The notes: generated by a model from the letters alone, not told the origin. A stretch of DNA of 64,000 bases from JANWJE01 sp044326545 (GCA_044326545.1 JBIRBM010000003.1:62001-126000), one strand, 5' to 3'. Shown: positions 25,480 through 35,503, counted from the stretch's first letter. Program-made: numbers and translations.

Positions 25480-28374
25480 GTGAAAATTCTCAATAAAGCC
25501 TTGATATTTTTTTCTTTTTTGTCTCTTAGCTTAAGCCAATTAGAAGCAAAGTCCGTTGACTTTTTCTTAGATAAAACAGTAAAAGAGACAATTTATTTAA
25601 AAGACGATATCCCTAACATAGAGGATAACAACAATACTGAGAGATCAAAATTTTTCTCAGATTACTTTCAACAGTTAAAAATTGAAAACGTAGGGAACTC
25701 CCCTATCCATCATTTTTTTCCTTACACGGGGCAATCCCCTCATTTTTCACTTAAAAACTTAAGAAAGAAATTAGAAGAAAAAAGATACCCTCTATTAACT
25801 CTCCTTAATTTATGGAAACGATCGATTATTTGCGATCAATCTCTCTCATCACAGGTTTGCCACCCTTTAGATCTTCTTAATTTTAATGGAGCATGCGATC
25901 CTGCAGTTTTTAAACAGCAATTTATCTCCCTTTGTCATGCCTTGGGAATCGAAATTCGTCTTCCATATGTCCAAGGTCAGGAGGTTTTTGACTTTGGGTT
26001 AGACGATGAATGGAATTTTCTAGACTTTGCAAACAATCAGATTTATCTACAGCTTGATAACGAAAATTTAGCCCCCTCAGAGAGTGTCTTGGATGACCCC
26101 TTCTTGGCACTAAGAACCAAACATTCAAGTCAAGCAAAGGAGTTTAATTTCACAGAGTCATGGAAGAAGCTGGCAACCTTTGAAATGATTGAGCAAACTT
26201 ATCCAAAATCTGTTGAGTATGAACAGACCAAGAAAAATTCAAATCGGGTGAATGGAGTTGATCTTTTTCCCGGCGAAACACTGACATTCAAAACTGCTTC
26301 TAATGCATCTTATTTATCTGAACATCAATGCCTCATTGAACAAAACATCAATTTAGAAGCACGAAAGGTGAATGATGAGTGGAAGCACCAATCTCTTTTT
26401 CCAATTTATCGCCTGATCAACAATAGTTCAGAATCTTTGTACATCATGGATCAAAAAGCAGAGGTAAAACCGGGAGAATCGTTTGATTTTGCAACCCCTC
26501 AATTCGAAGTCTCTTTCACTTTTTCTCGACAACCTGCAGGGAGGATTGTGTTTTCCGGAGCTGTTGCGTGGCATCTATTTCCAGCAATAACCAAAGGGAC
26601 TAATACAATTCATCTTGGAGCAAAACACAATCAAACCCGTCTTCATTTCCAATATGAAATGAGTGATGAAATGAATAAAAATAAGATCCGCCCTCCCCTG
26701 ATTTTAAATGAAAATCACGCATTTGATCATTGCTTAACACGGTTTAATTTAGATGCAGGAGAGGCCGAAAAAATTTGGTGGCAAATTGGGTGGGACAGCC
26801 AATTTGAGTTCATCCCTTCAAATTTTGATCAAATCGAAGAGCAGATTTCGTTTGTCGCTTTACCTTTAATTAGTGAAACATTTCTAAACTCTGATACCCC
26901 CTACTATTTTCGTGTCAAAAGTTACCAACATGGCCAGTGGAGTGATTGGTCGTCAACTTTTCCTTTTCGAGTATTAAAACCGGCTCCGGTCGATGGAGTG
27001 ATATTTCAGGAAGCTCCTGATGATCTTTTCGAGTTGAATTGGGAGCGTTACGCCGAAGAATCCGATGACTTGGAGTATCTTGTCTTTGGATCCAATTCTT
27101 TCGATTTTATCCCTTCTATTTACTCGGATAAACAGATTAATGAAATGGTCGGCGATGAGGTGACCGATTGGGAAACTCAGAACAATTTGGTTGCCATCAC
27201 AAAAAAACCAAAGCTGATTATTCCGGGACACTTTGCTTATTATCGGATTATCGCAAAACAGGGCGATCAATTGTCCGTTCCTTCCAGAATCATCCGCATA
27301 TACGATCACGACCTCATTCAACCTCGAAATATTTTGCAACGTCTAAAGGGAGAGACTCAATTTTTTGCAAAACGCAGGTTAATTCCAGGAGCTTATCCCT
27401 GGTCCAACGATTTTCTCCCTAAAATTTCAGCTTCTGCTAAATTCACTGGAGCGGTTGTCAATCTTCAATCCCTTTTGCGCTCTGCTAAAAAAGGAGAGAA
27501 AAAATACACCTATCAAAAGCCTGATATTTCAGATGAAATTTGGGCAGAGGTACGTGACTATTTGATGCCGGAAAACCACCCAGCATGGCCTAAGCTGAAT
27601 CGGATTTTTTGTAAATCTCGTGCAACACAGTCAACAGAACACTTCAAGAGAGCCGGATTCAGACGATATCGGCCAGGCACGTGGAGTCGTGTCTCTGCTT
27701 CCTCTCATCCTTACGCACCTGATTATTTTATAAAAGCCTATTGTGATACTGAGGTAGGAATTCTTTATGATTGGAGAAAATGGATCCATCGGATAAAGGG
27801 TGCTGAAGTGGTCCGTTCATGCATCAAGGAGCATAAGCTAGAAAAAGATTTTAAAGTTCCATATAAATGTCTTTATGCACTCCCTAAGCATCCATCACCT
27901 CCAAATAATTCTAAATATGTTCGACATAATTTTGTTTTAGTTTGCGAGAACATGCAAATTCTAGAACACAGTGAAAATGAGAAAATGTATAAGTATCATC
28001 TTACAGCCAAAAGGATGAAAGGCATCTACACCATTTTGCAAGTTTGCGGTCTTTATGATTCCACTTATGTCTTTAATATTCCATTTTGTAAAGATGGAAA
28101 AATCGCCATCATTGACACCGAATATTTCTGCAAGTGGTCTGTCCCTTTTGATAAATTGACAAAATATTTCCCTGAAGAATTACAATCAGCTTGGAAGAGA
28201 CTCACTTATTTGGGTGGTCCAATTCCAGATGGAAAATCCATATACAATCCACCAAGAATGGATCGTAGAGATCTCCCGGAAAAAAAGTTTTCTAAAGAAA
28301 AAATCATAGAAAAGAAACAAAAGAGATCGATAAAAAAGGAAAGTCAGTCCAAGACAGCCCATCTTTCTTCCTGA
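25480..28374 (+). CDS. Large secreted protein: degenerate transglutaminase-like domain, FN3-like repeats, kinase-like C-terminus
   Basis: The protein has 964 residues, a GTG start and a signal peptide (ALIFFSFLSLSLSQLEAKS). Residues about 105-215 follow the transglutaminase-like pattern: LLNFNGACDPAVFKQQF (Cys139), CHALGIEIRLPYVQGQEVF, EWNFLDFANNQIYLQLDN. The usual catalytic His position is Gln167, so this domain is probably inactive. Residues about 420-600 contain FN3-like strands (TPYYFRVKSYQHGQWSDWS). The C-terminal third (about 690-900) has SSHPYAPDYFIKAY and later VFNIPFCKDGKIAIIDTE. This resembles the N-x-x-DG-K-I-x-x-I-D-T-E core of kinase-like phosphotransferases found in multiple copies in environmental chlamydiae. 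The tail is Lys-rich. Function unknown; a host-directed or periplasmic role is possible. Confidence 0.72.
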   Translation: MKILNKALIFFSFLSLSLSQLEAKSVDFFLDKTVKETIYLKDDIPNIEDNNNTERSKFFSDYFQQLKIENVGNSPIHHFFPYTGQSPHFSLKNLRKKLEEKRYPLLTLLNLWKRSIICDQSLSSQVCHPLDLLNFNGACDPAVFKQQFISLCHALGIEIRLPYVQGQEVFDFGLDDEWNFLDFANNQIYLQLDNENLAPSESVLDDPFLALRTKHSSQAKEFNFTESWKKLATFEMIEQTYPKSVEYEQTKKNSNRVNGVDLFPGETLTFKTASNASYLSEHQCLIEQNINLEARKVNDEWKHQSLFPIYRLINNSSESLYIMDQKAEVKPGESFDFATPQFEVSFTFSRQPAGRIVFSGAVAWHLFPAITKGTNTIHLGAKHNQTRLHFQYEMSDEMNKNKIRPPLILNENHAFDHCLTRFNLDAGEAEKIWWQIGWDSQFEFIPSNFDQIEEQISFVALPLISETFLNSDTPYYFRVKSYQHGQWSDWSSTFPFRVLKPAPVDGVIFQEAPDDLFELNWERYAEESDDLEYLVFGSNSFDFIPSIYSDKQINEMVGDEVTDWETQNNLVAITKKPKLIIPGHFAYYRIIAKQGDQLSVPSRIIRIYDHDLIQPRNILQRLKGETQFFAKRRLIPGAYPWSNDFLPKISASAKFTGAVVNLQSLLRSAKKGEKKYTYQKPDISDEIWAEVRDYLMPENHPAWPKLNRIFCKSRATQSTEHFKRAGFRRYRPGTWSRVSASSHPYAPDYFIKAYCDTEVGILYDWRKWIHRIKGAEVVRSCIKEHKLEKDFKVPYKCLYALPKHPSPPNNSKYVRHNFVLVCENMQILEHSENEKMYKYHLTAKRMKGIYTILQVCGLYDSTYVFNIPFCKDGKIAIIDTEYFCKWSVPFDKLTKYFPEELQSAWKRLTYLGGPIPDGKSIYNPPRMDRRDLPEKKFSKEKIIEKKQKRSIKKESQSKTAHLSS

Positions 28375-28391
28375 GAAATTTTTGAAGAGTG

Positions 28392-28417
28392 GACTTCTTG
28401 CATGAATGCAAGAAGTC
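28392..28417. terminator. Hairpin between convergent genes
   Basis: A perfect 11-base stem (GACTTCTTGCA with its complement) and a TGAA loop lie 17 bases after the large secreted gene and 27 before the end of the DUF2937 gene. No T-run follows on the + side, so termination efficiency is uncertain. It is placed to act on both strands. Confidence 0.55.
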
Positions 28418-28443
28418 TCTCAATTCAGAGGATGAGTGTAAAG

Positions 28444-28968
28444 TCATTTTTTAAAAAAAGATTGAATGGTTGAATATCCAAGAGCAAACAGTTGAATGAT
28501 TGTTTGATAAAAAGACCATCCAATCAACATCCCAACCAGTGCGTAGCATCCCCCTTCGATTGTTAAATTAAAGCCTGGCTGAAATGAATCAAAAGTTGAG
28601 TGAGCAATATCTGCTTGAAAATCTTTAAAAAAATAATAAGGGCGCTGCCAAAAAGGACTTTGAGTCATCTGTTCTAAAGTTTTATTAAGCTCTTGCCAGC
28701 GATCGACAATCCCCTGTAAAAAATCTCCTTGACGATTAAAGTCTATGTCGATGCTTTCTTTGAATTTCTGAATATATTGATCTAAATGTTTGTTTGAACC
28801 CGCCGCAATCTGATCGAGCTGGTTGATCAGCTTTTTCAAAGCGTCTACGTGACCTGCTAGGCGCTCAATGTATTGATGCATAAACTGCGGGATTTGACTG
28901 CCAATGCAAGCTCCTGCAACAACAAATAATCGATCAAATAAATTGCCAATTAAAGAAAAAATTTTCAT
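28444..28968 (-). CDS. DUF2937-family membrane protein
   Basis: The protein has 174 residues. The order of features matches DUF2937: an N-terminal hydrophobic segment with GAQxPxF-like SQIPQFMHQYIERLAGHVDAL, a helical middle with DFNRQGDFLQGIVDRWQEL, the WQRPYYFFKDFQADIAHSTF segment, and the conserved FQPGFNLTIEGGCYALVGML before a C-terminal membrane helix. Family function is unknown. It lies upstream, in the same direction, of no recognised partner; the next gene on this strand is the Kef-type antiporter promoter side. Confidence 0.75.
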   Translation of the reverse strand: MKIFSLIGNLFDRLFVVAGACIGSQIPQFMHQYIERLAGHVDALKKLINQLDQIAAGSNKHLDQYIQKFKESIDIDFNRQGDFLQGIVDRWQELNKTLEQMTQSPFWQRPYYFFKDFQADIAHSTFDSFQPGFNLTIEGGCYALVGMLIGWSFYQTIIQLFALGYSTIQSFFKK

Positions 28969-29056
28969 GCAACGTCCATTTTATTTAATCACTCACCTTA
29001 CCCTAGCAAGAGCGCGATTTTGGCTCATGAGTAGATCACACCTTCTAACGTGAGTT

Positions 29057-31069
29057 TTAATTCACAATAGAGGCCCTTTCTAGATGACCAAATAATTCCG
29101 TTGCTTGTTTAAGAGGAACTTTTTCACCCACTACCACGATAACATCGTTAGCGAGAAATTGAATATCGGGAGAAGGGTTAGAAAAAATTTTCATGTCTCT
29201 CCTAATCAAGAGGACTGTCATCCCATAAAGCTTTCTTAACTGAGACTCTGATAACGCTTTTCCTATCAACGGAGAATTGGGATGCAATCGAAATGACCCT
29301 ATTTCAACATCACTTAAATTGAGTTTTATGTCAGATAATTTCTCTGATACGAGATGATTATTTCTCAACATCTCATACCCATCAGCTCTAATTTCTGTTA
29401 TAAAAGCATTGATTTCGTCTTGAGGCACATGATACTGCCTTAAAACACGGGAAAAAATTTCAACGGATGTTCCAAATTCATCAGGAATCGCCTCGTCTGC
29501 CCCTAGCTTATTCATAAGAGACATCTCTTGAACATATCTGGCACGTACAATGATATAAATGGATGGATTTGCAGCGCGAGCCACCTGGACGATTCGGCGA
29601 GCCGCAATTGGATCATTCACAAGAATTGCAATCGCTTTGGCGTCTTGAATATGAACGTGTTCCAAAATAGATAAATTTGTCGCGTCTCCAAATTGAATCG
29701 GCTCCCCTTGTTTTTTCTGTTCTTTGACCGTATCGGGATTCATCTCTAAGATCGAATAGGAAATACCCGCTAATTTACAAGAACGGGCAACATTTCGTCC
29801 ACTAATTCCAAAACCGATAATAATCACATGGTTTTTCAAAACGCTTTTTTCTTCACTCCCCTGTTTTTGCCACCCATAGCGCAATTTTTCAGGCATTGGA
29901 AGTTTCGATAGCAATTCAACACATCGCGAAGATAAATTGATTAAGACAGGGCTGATAATCAAAGTTAAAAGAGAGACTGCTAAAAAAAGCTGATAATAAT
30001 AATCAGATGTCAATCCTTGAGAAAATCCGGCTTTTGCAAGGACGAATGAAAACTCCCCTATCTGGCTTAAAGCAATTCCCACTAACAGCACAGTGCGAAT
30101 CGGCAATCCTAAAGCAAACGCTGCCACTCCGCCTGTTACAATTTTGATTAATAAAACCCCGATCGCTAAACTTAAAATGAGCCACGGTTGGTTTAAAACA
30201 AAATCTAAGTTAAGCAACATTCCAATCGATACAAAGAAAAAACTAATGAATAGGGCTTGGAAAGGAAAAATATTGGTGATTGCTTCATTGCTATATTCAG
30301 ACTCAGAAATGATGAGTCCTGCCAAAAAAGCCCCAATCGTTAAAGAGAGTCCAAGACTTGAGGTCAACCATGCAACTCCGAAACATAAGGTTAAGACACT
30401 CAGTAAAAACAATTCTTTGTTTCGTGTTCTGGCCACAAGCAGTAAAAGACTTGGAACAAAACGATGCGCACAAATAAAAACGGTAACTAAAATGACAAAT
30501 CCTTTAAGAATCGGCCATAAATGGGCCATATCGAATCCGTGATCGTGATGGGTTCCCATCAGGAATGGCGTTAAGAGAAGCATAGGAATTGCAATCATAT
30601 CTTGGAAAATAAGAATTGCGATTGCCAATCGGCCGTGAGGACTTGATGACTCCCCTTTTTGTTCTAAAATTCCTAGGACAACAGCTGTACTGCTCATTGA
30701 AAGCAGACAGCCTAAAAAAATCGCTTCTCCCCAGGGGCGCCCGCCTCCTTCTGCAATCAGAAAGCTGATTAAGATTGTCAACCCAACTTGGAGGGTTCCT
30801 CCTAATAAAAAAAAGCGTTTAATTTGAACAAGCTTTTTTAAAGAAAATTCCATCCCTATTCCAAAAAGGAGAAGGACGATGCCCAATTCCGCCAACATCT
30901 CGACATCTTCAGTTCCCGCTACAAGTGCCAGTCCATAGGGACCTGCTAAAACACCTGTCAAGATAAAACCAACGACAGGAGGAATATGAAGACGATAGCC
31001 AATCAATAGAACAAGAATTGAAAATCCAAGAATGGTTAAAAGATCTTTAAATAAAAATAAATGTTCCAT
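29057..31069 (-). CDS. Cation:proton antiporter, CPA2/Kef (YbaL-like) family with TrkA domains
   Basis: The protein has 670 residues. About twelve membrane helices cover residues 1-385, with the Na+/H+-exchanger signatures GIGMEFSLKKL, LGCLLSMSSTAVVLGILEQKG and IFQDMIAIPMLLLTPF. A TrkA-N/RCK nucleotide-binding domain starts at about 410 (VIIIGFGISGRNVARSCKLAG), and a TrkA-C domain follows at about 575-660 (VEIGSFRLHPNSPLIGKALSESQ). This is the YbaL/KefB/KefC architecture, used for K+ or H+ homeostasis and gated by nucleotide or redox ligands. It follows the CPAF gene on the same strand with a 34-base gap and may be co-transcribed. Confidence 0.93.
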   Translation of the reverse strand: MEHLFLFKDLLTILGFSILVLLIGYRLHIPPVVGFILTGVLAGPYGLALVAGTEDVEMLAELGIVLLLFGIGMEFSLKKLVQIKRFFLLGGTLQVGLTILISFLIAEGGGRPWGEAIFLGCLLSMSSTAVVLGILEQKGESSSPHGRLAIAILIFQDMIAIPMLLLTPFLMGTHHDHGFDMAHLWPILKGFVILVTVFICAHRFVPSLLLLVARTRNKELFLLSVLTLCFGVAWLTSSLGLSLTIGAFLAGLIISESEYSNEAITNIFPFQALFISFFFVSIGMLLNLDFVLNQPWLILSLAIGVLLIKIVTGGVAAFALGLPIRTVLLVGIALSQIGEFSFVLAKAGFSQGLTSDYYYQLFLAVSLLTLIISPVLINLSSRCVELLSKLPMPEKLRYGWQKQGSEEKSVLKNHVIIIGFGISGRNVARSCKLAGISYSILEMNPDTVKEQKKQGEPIQFGDATNLSILEHVHIQDAKAIAILVNDPIAARRIVQVARAANPSIYIIVRARYVQEMSLMNKLGADEAIPDEFGTSVEIFSRVLRQYHVPQDEINAFITEIRADGYEMLRNNHLVSEKLSDIKLNLSDVEIGSFRLHPNSPLIGKALSESQLRKLYGMTVLLIRRDMKIFSNPSPDIQFLANDVIVVVGEKVPLKQATELFGHLERASIVN

Positions 31070-31103
31070 ATTTTAACCGCTGTTCCTTAAGAAAGGTGAT
31101 GAC

Positions 31104-32915
31104 TTATAATTCCGTTGAGTTTTCAATCAAACCATTCATTGTTTGATTGGCAGATTCAATATATCCCTGATACCCACCCTGTAGATCTTGCAAGGTTATC
31201 TGATAGGGAACATCTGGCGAAATGCCTAGATTTTCAATTTTATCCGCATTCATTCTTTCAGCAATAGAGGCTGTGTAAGAACAAGAGGCGATTCCATTGG
31301 TATTAGGAAATTCAAATGAAAAGACATATCCGCCAGCTCCTGCAGTGCGAGATCCAAATAAAAGCGCCCGTTGATTATCTTGCATGATTGCAGGCATAAA
31401 GTCCCCTCCCGAAAAATCCAGTTCATTGATCAGCATCATGATCGGTTTGGTGTAGCGATAAATGGGATGAGGATTAATTTTATCTACACCAAGGATTGGA
31501 GTGGGTGTTGTCATATTTTTTCCACTATTCCACTCTTCCAAAATCAGCTCGAAGTAAGCCTTAAGAAACAATAACTCTTGAAAATTAAACGAAACTTCTT
31601 CCCCCTGATTTTCTTCCAGCTCGCTTGCCTCAGAATCGATTGAATCTAAAGATTTTTCAATCATTTGAATGAGTTGCAAGGCTTCATAAGCATTCATGAC
31701 ATCTTTTTGAGTGATTCTCACCCTGTGCAGAGGCGCTTGCAAGGGATAATTGGTTAACATAGAAGCTAGCATATACTGAATGTGAACAAAACCACCAAAA
31801 TTGTCCACCTGGTCAATGATGAGTCCATCAGTGACCTTTTCCATCGCGGTAATGATTTTGCCAAACTCTTCTGTTTGTCCCAAGGTTAACAGATAATGAG
31901 GGATTCTGATATACCCAATTGAGCGCTCTTCAGAATTGCGGAAAATATAGGCATGCCAACATTTAGCATCTTCATTTCTTTCGATTTTTTGACCCTCTTC
32001 CTTCCCCTCTTCATCTGCTACCTGAGGATGATTAGACCATAAAATCTCTCCAAAAGGAGGAAGGAAACTTTTACGGCTTCCAAGAGAACCATCTCGAGCT
32101 GCATATTCTTTAGCAAATTCTTGATGAGCCGGGCTTGCCATCATTAATTTGAATCCCTGGATTTTAGGTGTTTCTTTTTCATTAAAATTGAGCCATGAGA
32201 GCGAATCTAAAAAGGTGATAAAGTCAAACCTATTTTTAATGTGCTCGGGAGTGTAGTTCCATTTAAGTTGATGTTGGCTCATTTTTTGCGTCTCTTTTGA
32301 GCGCGTTTTGATTAGAATCACACCTTTTGGAACAGTATCACCATTTTTTCCGCTTCTGACTGTTAATTTCATTTCAGCTAATGCCCGATCTGTTTGCGGA
32401 TGAGAGGATTTGCTCCCTTCTTTTTCAATTTCATCGATCACATCGCCCACAGGGCGTTCATCAAACATTAAAATTTCATCGCCGGTAGAAAGTCCATAAT
32501 AACTTTTTGGAAGGCGAATGGGATCAATCCAATCAATGAAATACCTTCCGTTTACTCCTTTTACACTAAAGGGCAAACTGGCGCTTTCTGTCGAAAAAAA
32601 TAGGACGCTAACGTGGTAATCACTCATACTGTTCATAAATTGTCGAACAATTTGGTGGAATTGCTTTGTTGAGATGGCGGGTGTCTCTAAAATTTGGTTT
32701 TTAGCCTTTTCAAATGATTGATTCAAATCCCAGTTGAGATATTCTTTTTTCCATTTTGCAGGAGCATAGCCCATTTCAAAATGATGTTTAATCACTTCTA
32801 AATCTTGAATCATCAACAATTTCTTTTGATCGACAAACGCAACCTCCTCTGAATTCATATAGCCAAAGCTCAAAAGCAAAAAAGTGAATAAATTTTTATT
32901 AAAAATATAAAACAT
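31104..32915 (-). CDS. cpa: CPAF-like serine protease (S41 family)
   Basis: At 603 residues it is nearly the size of Chlamydia trachomatis CPAF (609). The N-terminal signal sequence (NLFTFLLLSFGYMNS) precedes the mature enzyme. The catalytic residues are recognisable: His101 in NSMSDYHVSV, Ser502 in LINELDFSGGDF and Glu561 in KIENLGISPDVP. The C. trachomatis triad is His105, Ser499 and Glu558, so the Ser-Glu spacing is identical. A PDZ-like region (about 115-215) and the acidic insert that corresponds to the self-inhibitory/processing segment (about 420-445) are also present. CPAF is a secreted protease reaching the host cytosol late in infection. Gene order places it upstream of the Kef-type antiporter. 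Confidence 0.93.
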   Translation of the reverse strand: MFYIFNKNLFTFLLLSFGYMNSEEVAFVDQKKLLMIQDLEVIKHHFEMGYAPAKWKKEYLNWDLNQSFEKAKNQILETPAISTKQFHQIVRQFMNSMSDYHVSVLFFSTESASLPFSVKGVNGRYFIDWIDPIRLPKSYYGLSTGDEILMFDERPVGDVIDEIEKEGSKSSHPQTDRALAEMKLTVRSGKNGDTVPKGVILIKTRSKETQKMSQHQLKWNYTPEHIKNRFDFITFLDSLSWLNFNEKETPKIQGFKLMMASPAHQEFAKEYAARDGSLGSRKSFLPPFGEILWSNHPQVADEEGKEEGQKIERNEDAKCWHAYIFRNSEERSIGYIRIPHYLLTLGQTEEFGKIITAMEKVTDGLIIDQVDNFGGFVHIQYMLASMLTNYPLQAPLHRVRITQKDVMNAYEALQLIQMIEKSLDSIDSEASELEENQGEEVSFNFQELLFLKAYFELILEEWNSGKNMTTPTPILGVDKINPHPIYRYTKPIMMLINELDFSGGDFMPAIMQDNQRALLFGSRTAGAGGYVFSFEFPNTNGIASCSYTASIAERMNADKIENLGISPDVPYQITLQDLQGGYQGYIESANQTMNGLIENSTEL

Positions 32916-33057
32916 AAAACATTTCCTTAAACTGTTATTCCCTAGATTTTTTTTAATAAATCGGCGTCTCTAAAAAAAAATCATTCTAAAACAAAAAAAC
33001 AAATAACAAAAGAAAATATTACAAAACAAAAAGAATGCATGATTGATTCAGACCCAA

Positions 33058-35325
33058 TCAAAGTGTTGAAAAGGGATTCGAAAAAAAATCTTCATTTTTC
33101 TGTTTGACCTGCCCTTTTCCCCTTCTTTCTGTCGTAACAGATTGAGGAAGCAGATGTTCCCTTTTTTGGCCTATCCGAGCAGTAAGAGAGATGCGCTTCC
33201 TCGGAATATCAACCTGTAAAACCTCGACATGAATTTTATCTGCGGCTTTAAGAAATGTTTGAGGATCTTTTACGAATTCATCTGATAATTCAGAAAGGTG
33301 GACAAGTCCATCCTGATGAACACCAATGTCGACAAAAGCCCCAAATGCTGTCACATTTGTCACAATTCCTTCTAGCTTCATCCCTACCTTAAGGTCCTCA
33401 ATAGACATCACATCATCACGAAAAGAGGGAGGGGTAAAAGTCGATCGTGGATCACGCCCTGGTTTTTTTAATTCTTCTATGATGTCAGCCATCGTATGTT
33501 CCCCTAAAATTTTCGCATAAGAGGTATAATCAATACGATCAACCATTTTGGGATTGCAGATCATTTCCTCAAGAGGGGTGTGTAAATTCCGAGCCATTTC
33601 TTGAACAATTTCATATCTTTCAGGATGGACGGCAGAGGCATCAAGAGGGTTTTCTCCATCTCGAATCCTTAAAAATCCGGCTGCTTGTTCAAATGTTTTC
33701 GCTCCAAATCCTGAAATGGAGAGCAGTTGCGAGCGGCTTTTAAAAGGGCCATAATGTTCGCGATGCTTAATCATTTTACGCGCAAGCGAGGGGCCAATTC
33801 CTGACACATAAGTGAGCAAAGAATAACTGGCCGTATTTAAATCCACCCCAACATGATTCACACACGTTTCAACAACATGGTGAAGCTCATCTTGCAGCAA
33901 AGATTGATGGACATCATGTTGATATTGACCAACCCCTATTGATTTAGGCTCTATTTTAACCAATTCAGCTAAAGGATCTTGCAATCTTCTGGCGATCGAA
34001 ATTGCCCCCCTTATCGTAATGTCTAGGTCAGGGAACTCTTCGCGAGCGATTTCTGATGCACTATACACACTTGCACCCGATTCATTAACCGCAACAACAA
34101 GAACTGTTTGCTTGTCGATCTCTTTGAGTATTTTTTTTACCCACCCTTGGGTTTCACGACCGGCCGTCCCATTTCCGATAGCAATCGCATAGGGTGGGTA
34201 CCGATCAACAAGAGCTTTGAATTCTTTTTTTGCTTGTTGTAATCCACTTTCCCCTTGTGAAAGATAAATCGTGATCGAATCGATATATTTACCCGTCGCA
34301 TCGACAACGGCGCATTTACAACCTGTACGAATTCCAGGGTCTATCCCAATCACAAGACGTCCGCCCATCGGAGGGGCTAAGAGGAGGTTGCGAATATTAT
34401 CTGCAAAAACAGTGACAGCAGACTTATCAGAACTCATCTTGAGATCAACTCTTATATCTGTTTCAATGCTTGGTAATATTAAGCGATGTAAAGCATCTTC
34501 GATAGATTGTTTTAATTGATTGGAAAATGGAGATTGAGTGTTCAATCCCATCACGTTTTCAATCTGAGGAAGAAGGTGTTCGACCTCTAGATGGATAGAA
34601 AGATCGAGAATGTCTTCTCGCTCTCCCCTTCGAATCGCCAAGTAACGATGGGAAGGGATCGCTCGAACCGCTTCCTTGAAGTCATAGTATTGTTCAAATT
34701 TTGTCGGTTCACTCCCCTTTCCCGCCCGTCGTTTTGAAACAACAGTCCCACTCATAAAAAATTCTTCTCTCACTAATGCTCGTATTGAGGCATTTTCAGA
34801 TATTTTTTCTGCGACAATATCGCGGGCGCCGGCCAGAGCCATTTGCCCCTCTTTGACCCCTTTTTCTATGTCAATAAATTCAGCGGCTGCATGTTCTGGG
34901 CGCTGGTTTAACGGTTGTTTTAGAATTAAATCAGCCAAAGGTTCCAACCCTTTTTCTTTTGCAATCATCGCTCGAGTGCGGCGCTTGGGTTTATAAGGAA
35001 GATAAAGATCCTCTAGGACTGTCTTTAACTGACATGATAAAATATCATCGCGCAAGGTGTCTGTTAACTTTCCTTGGGAGGCGATTGAAGATAAAATCGT
35101 CTTTTTTCTTTCTGCTAATTCTTGTAAATAAGCCAATCTTTCTTGAATATTTTTAATGTAAACCTCATCCAAATTCCCTGTCGCTTCTTTACGGTAACGC
35201 GCAATAAAAGGGATGGTATTGCCTTCATCAAAAAGTTTAATAACAGCTGCAACTGAAGATATCGGAATGGAAAGTTCTAATGCGATCGGTTGTATAAAAA
35301 GCGATGAATCTTTTTCATTTGTCAT
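33058..35325 (-). CDS. tex: Tex-type S1 RNA-binding transcription accessory protein
   Basis: The open frame starts at 35382, but the ATG at 35325 has a strong AGGGGG site and gives 755 residues, close to the usual ~770. Order: N-terminal Tex helical region (ISSVAAVIKLFDEGNTIPFIARYRKEATG), YqgF-like RNase H fold (VIGIDPGIRTGCKCAVVDATG), helix-hairpin-helix (ALLTYVSGIGPSLARKMIKHRE-type), and a C-terminal S1 domain (GMKLEGIVTNVTAFGAFVDIGVHQDGLVHLSEL). Tex binds RNA and affects transcription of virulence genes in several pathogens; its exact activity is unclear. Confidence 0.96.
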   Translation of the reverse strand: MTNEKDSSLFIQPIALELSIPISSVAAVIKLFDEGNTIPFIARYRKEATGNLDEVYIKNIQERLAYLQELAERKKTILSSIASQGKLTDTLRDDILSCQLKTVLEDLYLPYKPKRRTRAMIAKEKGLEPLADLILKQPLNQRPEHAAAEFIDIEKGVKEGQMALAGARDIVAEKISENASIRALVREEFFMSGTVVSKRRAGKGSEPTKFEQYYDFKEAVRAIPSHRYLAIRRGEREDILDLSIHLEVEHLLPQIENVMGLNTQSPFSNQLKQSIEDALHRLILPSIETDIRVDLKMSSDKSAVTVFADNIRNLLLAPPMGGRLVIGIDPGIRTGCKCAVVDATGKYIDSITIYLSQGESGLQQAKKEFKALVDRYPPYAIAIGNGTAGRETQGWVKKILKEIDKQTVLVVAVNESGASVYSASEIAREEFPDLDITIRGAISIARRLQDPLAELVKIEPKSIGVGQYQHDVHQSLLQDELHHVVETCVNHVGVDLNTASYSLLTYVSGIGPSLARKMIKHREHYGPFKSRSQLLSISGFGAKTFEQAAGFLRIRDGENPLDASAVHPERYEIVQEMARNLHTPLEEMICNPKMVDRIDYTSYAKILGEHTMADIIEELKKPGRDPRSTFTPPSFRDDVMSIEDLKVGMKLEGIVTNVTAFGAFVDIGVHQDGLVHLSELSDEFVKDPQTFLKAADKIHVEVLQVDIPRKRISLTARIGQKREHLLPQSVTTERRGKGQVKQKNEDFFSNPFSTL

Positions 35326-35422
35326 ATGGCCCCCTTTTGATTGAGCTAAATTCAGATGACCTGTTTTAGAGCCTCTTTTCAAATTCGCAATGCCTGTATT
35401 GGAGATGATTTTTTCCCTTAGG

Positions 35423-35503
35423 TTGGAGCGACATGCCTTGGGTCATCTTGATTGAATATGACGCAAGGCATGTGATGTTGATTCTAAGCGAAAAGCACTC
35501 CAA
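35423..35503. repeat. Nested inverted repeat in a 430-base intergenic region
   Basis: The core hairpin pairs 35431-35440 (ACATGCCTTG) with 35464-35473 and continues inward with GTCAT/ATGAC (35442-35446 and 35458-35462). An outer pair (TTGGAGCG with CACTCCAA, around 35423 and 35496) could extend it to three levels. It lies between tex and the Cys/His-rich gene, whose upstream gap 35326-35758 holds no credible gene. It may be a terminator, a structured RNA or a relic of a mobile element; no T-run follows it. Confidence 0.5.
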
